Assembly: GCA_005778045.1 (NCBI GenBank)
Contig: SXKQ01000030.1
Location: 1-24,682 of the forward strand
Reading direction: 5' to 3'
DNA from: Planctomycetia bacterium
GTDB taxonomy: Bacteria; Planctomycetota; UBA1135; GCA-002686595
DNA: 24,682 nucleotides
The translations under genes and the position numbers were made by a program. Below, in pieces: positions 7,997 through 15,549 of the stretch. The stretch's first letter is position 1; the number at the start of each line of letters is the position of its first letter. The notes beneath the pieces were generated by a model that saw only the letters and a program-made list of their open reading frames with translations, made no database searches and was not told the origin of the DNA.

Positions 7997-8635
7997 ATGG
8001 CAGCCACGAACACCGCCGCGTCGCCGTCCGAGCCGAAGAAGCCCAACATCGTGCGGCGGCTCTACAACTGGGTGCTCTCCTGGGCCGAGACGCCCTATGG
8101 CACGCCGGCCCTGTTCGTGATCTCGTTCGTGGAGAGCTCGTTCTTCCCGATCCCGCCCGATGTGCTGCAGATCGCGCTGTCCGTCGCGCGGCCCAAGCGC
8201 GCGTTCTTCTACGCGGCGGTCTCGGTGGTCGCGTCCGTGCTCGGCGGCGTGTTCGGCTGGTGGATCGGCACGACGCTGTGGGATTCGGTCTCCACGTTCT
8301 TCTTCGAGTACGTGCCGGGCTTCACGTCGGACAACTACGCGCTGGTCGAGCGCAAGTACAACGAGCACGCCTTCCTCGCGATCTTCACGGCGGCCTTCAC
8401 GCCCATCCCGTACAAGGTGTTCACCATCGCGTCCGGCGTGTTCGACGTCGCCCTCTCGACGCTCATCTTCGCCTCAGTCCTCGGCCGCGGTGGGCGCTTC
8501 TTCTTGGTGGCGAGCGCGATCTCCTTCTTCGGACCGACGGTGAAGATCTGGCTCGAGAAGTACTTCGAGCTCGCGACCCTTATGCTGCTTGTCGTGGGCG
8601 CGCTCGGCTTCCTGGCCATCAAGTACATGCTCTAA
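7997..8635 (+). CDS. YqaA/DedA-type membrane protein (VTT domain)
   Basis: The 212-residue protein starts at ATG 7997, preceded by GAGAAG. An N-terminal cytoplasmic stretch leads into several hydrophobic segments. The region ESSFFPIPPDVLQIALSV and the later FTPIPYKVFTIASGVF are the paired Pro-containing re-entrant motifs of the SNARE-associated/VTT family, YqaA branch. Members of the wider DedA family act in the inner membrane and are linked to lipid scrambling or transport and envelope homeostasis; the role of YqaA itself is not defined. The gene diverges from the broken co-chaperone gene across 205 bases with no other recognisable feature. A perfect hairpin directly follows its stop. Confidence 0.82.
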   Translation: MAATNTAASPSEPKKPNIVRRLYNWVLSWAETPYGTPALFVISFVESSFFPIPPDVLQIALSVARPKRAFFYAAVSVVASVLGGVFGWWIGTTLWDSVSTFFFEYVPGFTSDNYALVERKYNEHAFLAIFTAAFTPIPYKVFTIASGVFDVALSTLIFASVLGRGGRFFLVASAISFFGPTVKIWLEKYFELATLMLLVVGALGFLAIKYML

Positions 8636-8661
8636 GCGAGCTCGCGCGTGCGCGAGCTCGC
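8636..8661 (+). terminator. Perfect 12-bp inverted repeat after the YqaA-type gene
   Basis: GCGAGCTCGCGC (8636-8647) and GCGCGAGCTCGC (8650-8661) are exact reverse complements separated by GT; an 11-bp stem with a four-base loop is the likely folded form. It begins at the first base after the TAA stop and ends before the next gene's -10 candidate. There is no T-tract, so it is either a terminator lacking the U-tail or a 3'-end stabiliser. Confidence 0.5.
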
Positions 8662-8670
8662 GCGCCGCGC

Positions 8671-8676
8671 TACACC
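8671..8676 (+). promoter_or_regulatory. TACACC box, candidate -10 element of the CstA-type gene
   Basis: TACACC lies eight bases before ATG 8685, directly after the hairpin, and no Shine-Dalgarno sequence is evident. It matches five of the positions seen in the TACACT boxes elsewhere in the window, though it lacks the final T of TANNNT. Confidence 0.33.
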
Positions 8677-8684
8677 TTGGGGGC

Positions 8685-10352
8685 ATGAGCTTGCCCCTTC
8701 TCGCGCTCTCGTTTCTCGCACTGCTGTTCGCCGGTTACGCGTTCTATGGACGCTTCATCGCCCGGCGACTGGGCCTCGACGACGCGCGCGCGACGCCCGC
8801 CCACGTGCGCGCGGACGGCGTGGACTACGTGGCGACGCCGCGCTTCTACCTGTTCGCCCAGCACTTCTCTGCCATCGCCGCCGCAGGCCCGATCGCGGGT
8901 CCGATCCTCGCCTGCCAGCAGTTCGGCTGGCTGCCCTGCCTGCTGTGGATCGGCTTCGGCGTGGTGTTCATCGGAGCGATGCACGACTTCTCGAGCCTCG
9001 TCGCGAGCCTGCGCCACGATGGCTGCTCGATCGCGGAGATCGCTCGCACGCGCCTTGGTACGCCGGCGGGCCGCGCCTTCATGGCCTTCATCTGGCTCTC
9101 GCTCATCTACGTGATCGTCGCCTTCGCCGACATCACAGCCGGCAGCTTTGTCAGTGGCACCGAGGAGCTCGAGGGCACGGGAGTGGCCTTCAACGCCGGT
9201 GGGGCGGTCGCGGCGGCGAGCGTGCTCTACCTCGGCCTCGCGATCGTGATGGGCATCGTGCAGAAGCTCCTTGCTCCACCCTTGTGGCTCGTGACGCTGA
9301 TCTTCGTGCCCGCGACGTTCGCGCTCTCGTGGCTCGGCACCGAGATCTCCACTTGGCTCGTGTTCGACGCGCGCACGTGGGGCCTCCTGATTCTCGGGTA
9401 CTGCCTCGTCGCCTCGATCACACCCGTATGGGCCCTGCTCCAGCCGCGCGGCTACCTCGGCGGATTCGTGCTCTACAGCGCGCTCGCCATCGGCGTCATC
9501 GGCGTGCTGTTCGGCGGCTACGAGCTGCAGCAGCCCGCGTTCACGAGCTTCGACTCCGGCAAGGCGGGCGGGCAGCTGTTTCCGTTCCTGTTCGTCACGA
9601 TCGCCTGCGGCGCGTGCTCGGGCTTCCACGGCCTTGTGTGCAGCGGCACGACCTCCAAGCAGATCGACCGCGAGTCGCACTCGCACATGGTCGGCTACGG
9701 CGCGATGCTCGCCGAGGCTTTCGTCGCGCTGATCGCGCTCGTCACGGTCGCGATCTGCACCAGCGAGCAGCTTGCCGGCAAGAAGCCGGGCGCGATCTAC
9801 GGTCAGGGCATCGGCGACTTCCTCACCCTGCTGATCGGCCCCGAGAACCGCGCCTTCGCGATCACTTTCGGCGCCATGGCGTTTTCGACCTTCGTTTTTG
9901 ACACGCTCGACGTCGCCACGCGACTCGGCCGCTACCTCGTGCAGGAACTGCTCGGGTTGAAGGGCATCGCCGGTGCGACGCTCGGCACGCTCGCGACGCT
10001 CGGCCCCGCCGCGCTGTTTCTCTACACCAGCGAGGGCGGCGCCTACATGCGCTTCTGGAGCGTATTCGGGGCTTCCAACCAGCTGCTCGCGGCGCTCACG
10101 CTGCTGTCGATCGCGGTCTGGCTGCGCAAGGAAGGGCGCGGGAACCTGTTCGTCGTGATTCCGCTGGCGTTCCTGCTGGTCGTGACCCTGTGGGCGCTGC
10201 TCTCTCAGGCGAGCTCGAGCTTCGCGGCGAGCCAGGGCTGGGACGCCTCGCGCGCCAACGGCGTGGTGGCCCTCGTGCTGGTCGGGCTCGCGCTGTTCCT
10301 GATCGTGCGCGCGGTCACCGAGCTACGCCGCGCGCGGCCCGCGCAGGGCTAG
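8685..10352 (+). CDS. CstA-family transporter (carbon starvation protein A type)
   Basis: The 555-residue integral membrane protein has well over ten hydrophobic segments. CstA-family hallmarks include AAAGPIAGPILACQQFGWLP near residue 65, the conserved HDFSSLVASLR followed by SIAEIA, and SGTTSKQI in the second half. CstA and BtsT relatives import pyruvate or peptides. This protein is shorter than the roughly 700-residue E. coli CstA and belongs with the compact bacterial forms. Substrate cannot be read from sequence. It is preceded by a hairpin and a TACACC box. Its TAG stop overlaps the stop of the convergent tRNase Z gene in a shared CTAG (10349-10352). Confidence 0.88.
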   Translation: MSLPLLALSFLALLFAGYAFYGRFIARRLGLDDARATPAHVRADGVDYVATPRFYLFAQHFSAIAAAGPIAGPILACQQFGWLPCLLWIGFGVVFIGAMHDFSSLVASLRHDGCSIAEIARTRLGTPAGRAFMAFIWLSLIYVIVAFADITAGSFVSGTEELEGTGVAFNAGGAVAAASVLYLGLAIVMGIVQKLLAPPLWLVTLIFVPATFALSWLGTEISTWLVFDARTWGLLILGYCLVASITPVWALLQPRGYLGGFVLYSALAIGVIGVLFGGYELQQPAFTSFDSGKAGGQLFPFLFVTIACGACSGFHGLVCSGTTSKQIDRESHSHMVGYGAMLAEAFVALIALVTVAICTSEQLAGKKPGAIYGQGIGDFLTLLIGPENRAFAITFGAMAFSTFVFDTLDVATRLGRYLVQELLGLKGIAGATLGTLATLGPAALFLYTSEGGAYMRFWSVFGASNQLLAALTLLSIAVWLRKEGRGNLFVVIPLAFLLVVTLWALLSQASSSFAASQGWDASRANGVVALVLVGLALFLIVRAVTELRRARPAQG

Positions 10353-11203
10353 CGCTCCTCGACCTCGAAGCCCGGGCCGACTGGCGGCAGCAGCGCGTGC
10401 ACACGCTCGCGCAGGTGCGGCGGCAGCCGCCGGTCGAGCGCGCGCTCGATCTGGTACGGCTGGTAGCGCGACGAGAAGTGCGTGAAGAGCAGTGCCTCGT
10501 TCTCGAACAGGTCGGCGCGCTCGGCGATCTCGTCCAAGTGCACGTGGCCCTTCGAGCGCGCCTTCTCGACGCTCACGCGCTCGTCGACGAACGTGACCTC
10601 GATCACGAGCAGCCGCGCCTTGCGCACGACCTCCTCGCGCTCGACCACGTCGGCGAGCGTGTCGCCCGTGAACGCGACCTCGGGGACCTCGGTCCAGTCG
10701 TAGAGCTCGTCGCCGAGCCGCTCGCCGAGCTCGCGCAGCTCCGCGCTCGAGCGCCCGAGATAGCCGACCTTCAGCTTGCGCTGGCGCCGCCAAAGCCCGT
10801 AGCCCTGGCACGGCACGCGGTGGGGGGAGCGGAACGGCCGCGCGAACAGCTTGCACGGCAGCTCGAGCTCCTCGCCGATCCCGAGCGGCGTGACCGAGTG
10901 CCGCATCGAGCCGCGATCGAGCCGCCGCCAGGTCTCGAACAGCGCCGCGAAGTCGTCCGCGTTCTCGCGCGGCACGACGTAGTTCGGCGGCGGCATGTTG
11001 CGCAGCTCGCGCGTCGACGCGTGCCACGCCACCCCGCCCATGTGGTCCATGTGCGCGTGCGTGAACAGCACCGTCGGCCGCAGCACCGCCGCGTCCGGGC
11101 AACGCCCGAGGTCGAAGCACAGCTTGAGCTCGGGGAAATCGATGCACGTCTCGACTCCCCCGATCGAGATCCCGTCCACCAGGTGCCCCGCCAACTTCGG
11201 CAT
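10349..11203 (-). CDS. Short-form tRNase Z (RNase Z), plant-like subtype
   Basis: The 284-residue metallo-beta-lactamase-fold protein should remove 3' trailers from tRNA precursors. Metal-site motifs are FTHAHMDHMGG (His49, His51, Asp53, His54), His128, the Asp181 of AFTGDT, and THFSSRY (His242). The Glu-containing IEVTF motif that sets tRNase Z apart from other family members is also present. The N-terminal pattern GISIGGVETC and FDLGRC, together with SVEKARSKGHVH, closely recalls the cytosolic short tRNase Z enzymes of plants rather than E. coli RNase BN. ATG 11203 has GGAG just upstream and a TACTCT box nine bases away. A CCA-less tRNA gene in the same window makes a tRNA 3'-maturation role sensible. 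Confidence 0.85.
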   Translation of the reverse strand: MPKLAGHLVDGISIGGVETCIDFPELKLCFDLGRCPDAAVLRPTVLFTHAHMDHMGGVAWHASTRELRNMPPPNYVVPRENADDFAALFETWRRLDRGSMRHSVTPLGIGEELELPCKLFARPFRSPHRVPCQGYGLWRRQRKLKVGYLGRSSAELRELGERLGDELYDWTEVPEVAFTGDTLADVVEREEVVRKARLLVIEVTFVDERVSVEKARSKGHVHLDEIAERADLFENEALLFTHFSSRYQPYQIERALDRRLPPHLRERVHALLPPVGPGFEVEER

Positions 11204-11212
11204 GCTTCTCCG

Positions 11213-11218
11213 AGAGTA
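11213..11218 (-). promoter_or_regulatory. TACTCT box, candidate -10 element of the tRNase Z gene
   Basis: On the minus strand TACTCT ends nine bases before ATG 11203. A GGAGA purine stretch lies between the box and the start, so the transcript would have little or no leader. Confidence 0.38.
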
Positions 11219-11329
11219 GCCCAGAATCCAGTTCCGGAGATCGGAACCTTGCGTGGGGCGGGCGGTTCGTACCATGTGCCCCGCACACTGCCGCCCCGGC
11301 CGGGGTGGGTCCCAACGAGGAGAAACCTG

Positions 11330-12370
11330 ATGAACGTCCGCAATTGGTCTGTCGCCGCGCTCGGGCTCGCAGCTTTCGCGCTGGTCGAGCTCCGCACCGA
11401 CTACACCGCCGAGCGCAGCCTCAGCTACACGAGCTCCATGGAGATGGAGATGGAAACCACCTCCATGCGCATGGAGCGCGACGGCCAGCCCGTCGAGATC
11501 CCCGGCGGCGGGGGCGGCATGGCGATGGGCGAGGCGAGCGAGGTCACGTGGACCGACAAGGTGCTCGAGCACAAGGATGGCAAGCCGACCAAGGTCAAGC
11601 GCACCTTCGGTGACTTTGAGGGCTCCTCCTCGATGACCATGGGCGGCGAGGAGCAGACGCGCGAGCGCAAGGGCGCGCTCGACGGCGTGACGGTCGAGCT
11701 CAGCCTCGACGAGGAAGGCAAGGTCGTGGCCGAGGTCAAGGAAGGCGACGCGCCGGGCGAGGCGCTCGTCGGTCACCACCTGACGCTGGCGCTCGACGAG
11801 TTCCTGCCCGAGGGCGACGTCGCCGCAGGCGAAAGCTGGGAACTCGAGAAGGACGTGATCCAGCGTGGCCTCGGGATCGACCTCTCGGCCGTGCTGTTCC
11901 AGCGCCCCCAGGAGGGCGGCGGTGGTGGTGGCGGTGGCGAAGGCGGCGGCGGTCGCCGTGGGCCGCGTGGGCCCCGCGGAAGCATGGCCGGCGCCGTGCT
12001 GATGCAGGCGGACCTCGAAGGCAAGGCCACCCTTGCCGAGGAGCTCGAAGAGGTCGACGGCACCAGCTACCGCGTGATCAAGCTCGAGATCACGGCCTCG
12101 GGCTCGATGGAGGAGCCGGGCATGGGCGGCGGTGGCCGCGGCCGTGCCTTCGAGCCGAACGTCCCGACGCTGGTCGAGACGACCTACTCGATCGAGCTCG
12201 AGGGCAAGCTGCTCTTCGACCCGCAGGCCAAGCTCCCCGCGTCGCTCTCGATCGACGGCACGCTCAAGGTCGAGTCGCGCCGCGAGGGCGACTTCCAGGG
12301 CACCTCCTTCAAGAGCGAGTCGATCCAGGAAGGCGACATCAAGTTCACCGCGACCGTCACGACGGGCTGA
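11330..12370 (+). CDS. Exported glycine-rich protein of unknown function
   Basis: The 346-residue product is not one I recognise. ATG 11330 follows a strong ribosome site (GAGGAGAA, 11317-11324). A short hydrophobic segment (about residues 6-19) suggests export, without a lipobox. The mature part begins with a Met/Glu-alternating run (about 37-48) and is rich in beta-prone, acidic sequence resembling a two-domain beta-sandwich or barrel: about 25-195, then about 216-346. A linker made almost only of Gly, Arg and Pro (about 197-215) joins the halves. TACCAT lies about 50 bases upstream, so this gene, unlike several neighbours, would have a normal leader. A strong hairpin follows. A cell-envelope or periplasmic role is only an inference. 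Confidence 0.7.
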   Translation: MNVRNWSVAALGLAAFALVELRTDYTAERSLSYTSSMEMEMETTSMRMERDGQPVEIPGGGGGMAMGEASEVTWTDKVLEHKDGKPTKVKRTFGDFEGSSSMTMGGEEQTRERKGALDGVTVELSLDEEGKVVAEVKEGDAPGEALVGHHLTLALDEFLPEGDVAAGESWELEKDVIQRGLGIDLSAVLFQRPQEGGGGGGGGEGGGGRRGPRGPRGSMAGAVLMQADLEGKATLAEELEEVDGTSYRVIKLEITASGSMEEPGMGGGGRGRAFEPNVPTLVETTYSIELEGKLLFDPQAKLPASLSIDGTLKVESRREGDFQGTSFKSESIQEGDIKFTATVTTG

Positions 12371-12390
12371 GCGAGCTCGGAGTCGACTCA

Positions 12391-12429
12391 CGGCCGGCGC
12401 CGCGGGGGGGTCCACCGCGGCGCCGGTCG
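12391..12429. terminator. Strong GC hairpin between convergent genes, likely bidirectional terminator
   Basis: CCGGCGCCGCGG (12394-12405) pairs perfectly with CCGCGGCGCCGG (12415-12426); the stem extends three more pairs outward with one G-T pair, around a nine-base loop. It sits between the glycine-rich protein gene and the convergent flavin oxidoreductase gene. TTT follows shortly on the plus strand. Confidence 0.6.
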
Positions 12430-12447
12430 CGTTTCCCACGGGCGGCG

Positions 12448-13944
12448 TCAGCGCGGATCGGGCGGGGCGAGCAGGCGGCGCTTGCCGTCGTCGGAGAGGG
12501 TCACGTGCTCGCGGCCCCACGGCGCGGGCGACGCGCGGTCGCGATCCCACAGCTGGCAGGTCACTTGCTGGTGGCGCTGGTCGAGGGCTTCGCAATAGTT
12601 CGTGAACTTGCAGCGTCGCACGCTCGCGCCGCGTCCCTCCTCGACCTTGCGCCACCAGTCGGGGTCCGCGAGGGACTGGCGCGCGGCGGCGACGAAGTCG
12701 CAGGTGCCGTCCGCGAGCGCGTGCTCGGCAGCCTCGAAGGTCGCGATGCCGCCTGCGCCCACCACCGGCGTGTCGCAGCCCGCGGCACGCACGCGCGCGC
12801 GCACTTGGGCGGCGAGATGCAGGTTGCGACCAAAGGGCCCGCGCGCACCGGGCTCCGCGGGATCGTCGATGCGCACGGTCGGCATGCACTCGTGGCCGCT
12901 TCGGCCCGTGTACGGGTAGACGGCCTCGCCGACCTTGGGCTGGGCCGCGTCGTCGAACTTGCCGCCCGTCGAGAGCGACAGGAAGTCCATCCCTGCGCGC
13001 GCGAAGCGCTCGGCGCAGTCGCAGGCATCCTCGCTGCGCGAGCCGCCCGCGATGATCTCGTCGCCGAGGAAGCGGGCGCCGACCGTGAAGCTCGGCCCCA
13101 CGCGCGCGCGCACGGCGGCAAAGACCTCGAGCGGAAGTCGCGCGCGCGCAGCGGGTGAGCCACCGTAGCCGTCGGCGCGATCGTTCGTGCGCGAGAGGAA
13201 CGAGGCCAGCGTGTAGGCATGCGCGCAGTGCAGCTCGACGCCATCGAAGCCCGCGGCCTGCGCGCGCGCTGCGGCGTCGGCGAAGAGCGGCGGCAGGACC
13301 TGCGGCAGCGCGGCGATGTGCGGCAGCGTCGTGTCGGTCACGCGCTCGCGGTAGCCGTACTCGAGGGACTCGCGCTCGCGCGGCTCGAGGATCGCGAGCA
13401 ACTGCTCGTGGGGCAGCGTGAGCAGGGTCTCGCGCACGTCCATGTCGTTCCCGCGCGCGCAAGTCTCGCCCGCGAGCGCCGCGAGCCGTTCGCGGTGCAC
13501 GGACCGCAGGTCGAGGAAGCGGCGCACGAACTTGTCCTTATCCGGGCGTCGGCGCACGGCGAGGAAGTCGATCAGCTGCACGAGCAGTCGCGTCTCCCCG
13601 CCGCTCGCCTCGCGCACGGCCTCGACGACGCGCCGCAGCCCCGCGACGAAGCGCTCGTGCCCGATGCGCAGCAGCGGTCCGCTGGGAACGTCGCGCACGC
13701 CCGTCGCTTCGATCACGATCACGCCGGGGCGCCCGTCGGCGAAGCGCCGGTACCAGTCGACGACGTCGTCGGTCGCCTCGCCGTCCTCGGTCGCGCGCCA
13801 CGGCACCATCGCCGGCACCCACGTGCGGGTGCGCGCCGTGAACGCACCGCAGCGCTGCGGCGAGAACAGGCGGCTGGCAGTGGCCTCCGCGCGCATCGGC
13901 CAGCGTGTCTCCGGGATCGGGTGGGGGCGGGGCATGCTGAGCAT
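12448..13944 (-). CDS. Old Yellow Enzyme-type NADH:flavin oxidoreductase
   Basis: The 498-residue protein has the FMN-binding TIM-barrel signature of the OYE family: N-terminal RLFSPQRCG and VPAMVPW, then GFDGVELHCAHAYTLASFLS (His239, His242), NDRADGYGGS, and a C-terminal VVGAGGI with a QSLADPDWW phosphate-binding end. It should reduce activated C=C bonds using NAD(P)H. Residues from about 130 to 205 form an insertion absent from classical OYE, rich in Arg and Glu. Near the C-terminus CKFTNYC carries paired cysteines but the protein lacks the long NADH/FAD domains of dienoyl-CoA reductase. The start is uncertain: ATG 13944, 13935 and 13896 are all in frame, and none has a good ribosome site; 13896 begins just before the conserved domain. 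It is divergent from the FabG-like gene. Confidence 0.82.
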   Translation of the reverse strand: MLSMPRPHPIPETRWPMRAEATASRLFSPQRCGAFTARTRTWVPAMVPWRATEDGEATDDVVDWYRRFADGRPGVIVIEATGVRDVPSGPLLRIGHERFVAGLRRVVEAVREASGGETRLLVQLIDFLAVRRRPDKDKFVRRFLDLRSVHRERLAALAGETCARGNDMDVRETLLTLPHEQLLAILEPRERESLEYGYRERVTDTTLPHIAALPQVLPPLFADAAARAQAAGFDGVELHCAHAYTLASFLSRTNDRADGYGGSPAARARLPLEVFAAVRARVGPSFTVGARFLGDEIIAGGSRSEDACDCAERFARAGMDFLSLSTGGKFDDAAQPKVGEAVYPYTGRSGHECMPTVRIDDPAEPGARGPFGRNLHLAAQVRARVRAAGCDTPVVGAGGIATFEAAEHALADGTCDFVAAARQSLADPDWWRKVEEGRGASVRRCKFTNYCEALDQRHQQVTCQLWDRDRASPAPWGREHVTLSDDGKRRLLAPPDPR

Positions 13945-14015
13945 CTTCGGCGCACGCGCGGCGCTTGCAACCGCGAATCGGCGCCTCGGGTTGGATCGCG
14001 CACCCCGGCGGCGCG

Positions 14016-14021
14016 TACCCT
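14016..14021 (+). promoter_or_regulatory. TACCCT box, candidate -10 element of the FabG-like gene
   Basis: TACCCT ends nine bases before ATG 14031; TTGGAT (13991-13996) could be a -35 element with a 19-base spacer. No Shine-Dalgarno sequence lies between the box and the start. Confidence 0.4.
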
Positions 14022-14030
14022 GTTCGGCCC

Positions 14031-14765
14031 ATGAGCCCGAAGAAGCGCCGTGTTCTCGTCACTGGAGCCAGCCGCGGCATCGGTCGGGCCATCGCACTCG
14101 AAGTCGCCCGCGCGGACTTCGACCTCGCGCTCAACTACCGCTCGCAAGGCTCGGCCGCCGAGGAAGTCGCCGCTGCCTGCCGCGCGCTCGGCGCGACCGT
14201 GGCGCTCGTCCCGTTCGACGTCGCCGACCGTGCCGCTGCCAAGGCCGCGCTCGAGGCCGATGTCGCGACCTCGGGTGCCTACTGGGGCGTGGTGTGCAAC
14301 GCGGGCGTCACTGCGGACGGCCCGTTTCCGTCACTGAAGGGCGAGGACTGGGTCCGCGTGCTGCGCACCAACCTCGACGGTTTCTACAACGTGCTGCAGC
14401 CGCTGGTGATGCCGATGGTGCAGCTGCGCGACGGCGGGCGCATCGTCACGCTCTCCTCGGTCTCGGGCGTCGCCGGCAACAAGGGCCAAGTCAACTACAG
14501 CGCCTCGAAGGCCGGCATCATCGGCGCGACGCGCTCGCTCGCGCAGGAGCTCGCCAAGCGTCAGATCACGGTCAACTGCGTGGCGCCGGTCCTGATCGAG
14601 ACCGATATGACCGCCGGCCTACCGCAGGACGAGATCGTCGAGCGCATCCCCTTGCGCCGCTTCGGCAAGCCCGAGGAAGTGGCGAGCGTGGTGGCGTTCC
14701 TGCTGTCGAGGGGCGCCGCGTACATGACCGGGCAGGTGCTGTCGGTGAACGGCGGCATGGCCTAG
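14031..14765 (+). CDS. 3-oxoacyl-ACP reductase-like SDR (FabG type)
   Basis: The 244-residue classical short-chain dehydrogenase has the cofactor motif TGASRGIG (11-18), NAG (90-92), Asn114, and the catalytic set Ser143, Tyr156 and Lys160 (YSASK). The ending LSVNGGMA is typical of FabG. It should reduce a 3-ketoacyl thioester with NADPH. The central part (TNLDGFYNVLQPLVMPM and LSSVSGVAGNKGQVNYSASK) resembles, from memory, the FabG paralogues of aryl-polyene clusters. However, no ketosynthase or carrier-protein gene lies nearby, so this may be only subfamily likeness. ATG 14031 is supported by the conserved N-terminus; a TACCCT box precedes it. A CPBP protease gene follows after 82 bases. Confidence 0.88.
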   Translation: MSPKKRRVLVTGASRGIGRAIALEVARADFDLALNYRSQGSAAEEVAAACRALGATVALVPFDVADRAAAKAALEADVATSGAYWGVVCNAGVTADGPFPSLKGEDWVRVLRTNLDGFYNVLQPLVMPMVQLRDGGRIVTLSSVSGVAGNKGQVNYSASKAGIIGATRSLAQELAKRQITVNCVAPVLIETDMTAGLPQDEIVERIPLRRFGKPEEVASVVAFLLSRGAAYMTGQVLSVNGGMA

Positions 14766-14847
14766 CGGGCGTCGATAAGCGCGGCTTGTAGCTTCGTGCG
14801 GCGCGTTTGACTCGCGAGACCGCCTGCTCGGGGCGATCCTTGGGTGA

Positions 14848-15549
14848 GTGGAACCGACACCGGACCGACGGCGCGCGCTGCTCGCGCTCGCACTGACCGC
14901 GCCTGCAACGACCGTGGGCTCGCTCGCGGCCTACGTGCTCTTGCCGGGTGCGGTGGGGCAGGGCGTCTACATGGTCGCCCGCGCCTGGATCGCGCTCGCG
15001 CCGCTGGTCTGGCTCCTGTGGGTCGTGCGCGAGCCGATTGCATGGTCGCCGCTCGCTCCCGCGCGGCGGCGCGAGGCGTGGCTCGGCGCCAGCGCGATTT
15101 CCTTGGCCGTGATTGCGGTGGTGTTCGGAGGCTATGCGCTCGTCGGCGAGCGCTTGCTCGACCCGGAAGCGCTGCGGCGCAGCGTCGAGACCTCCGGCAT
15201 CGGCACACCGCTGCGCTTCGCCGTGGCGGCGCTCGCCATCTCGTTCGCGAACTCGCTGCTCGAGGAGTACTTCTGGCGCTGGTTCGTGTTCCGCCGCTGC
15301 GCGGAGCTTGTGGGCGAGCTGCGCGCCGTGCCCCTTGCCGCGCTGCTCTTTACTTCGCATCACGTGGTCACATTCTGCGTGCTGTTCGGCACGCAGGCGG
15401 GGCTCGCGGCGTCGCTCGCCGTGTTCGTCGCGGGCTGCGCTTGGTCGCTGTGCTACCTGCGCTGGCGCTCGCTCTGGCCAGGATGGTGGACCCACGTCGT
15501 GGCCGATCTCGCCGGCGTCGCGATCGGCGCGCAGGTGCTCTTCTTCTAG
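14848..15549 (+). CDS. CPBP-family intramembrane glutamic endopeptidase
   Basis: The 233-residue protein has about six hydrophobic segments and the CPBP (Abi/Rce1-like) motifs: EEYFWR (Glu139, Glu140, Arg144), SHH (His171/His172), and the HxxxD-like WTHVVAD (His216, Asp220). These residues form the active site of the Rce1-type intramembrane protease, so the protein should cut a membrane-embedded or prenylated/peptide substrate, unknown here. GTG 14848 is the start that keeps the first membrane segment intact; TGGGTGA just upstream is at best a weak ribosome site. Its TAG stop forms a shared CTAG with the stop of the decayed NuoM-like gene on the other strand. Confidence 0.83.
   Translation: MEPTPDRRRALLALALTAPATTVGSLAAYVLLPGAVGQGVYMVARAWIALAPLVWLLWVVREPIAWSPLAPARRREAWLGASAISLAVIAVVFGGYALVGERLLDPEALRRSVETSGIGTPLRFAVAALAISFANSLLEEYFWRWFVFRRCAELVGELRAVPLAALLFTSHHVVTFCVLFGTQAGLAASLAVFVAGCAWSLCYLRWRSLWPGWWTHVVADLAGVAIGAQVLFF

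Noticed and set aside
11204..13462. Long minus-strand frame upstream of the tRNase Z gene
   Set aside because: It covers the real glycine-rich protein gene on the other strand and the oxidoreductase in another frame; low-complexity composition marks it as a GC-driven shadow.
14031..14765. FabG-like gene as part of an aryl-polyene biosynthetic cluster
   Set aside because: Resemblance is limited to this one protein; no ketosynthase, dehydratase or carrier-protein genes lie nearby.
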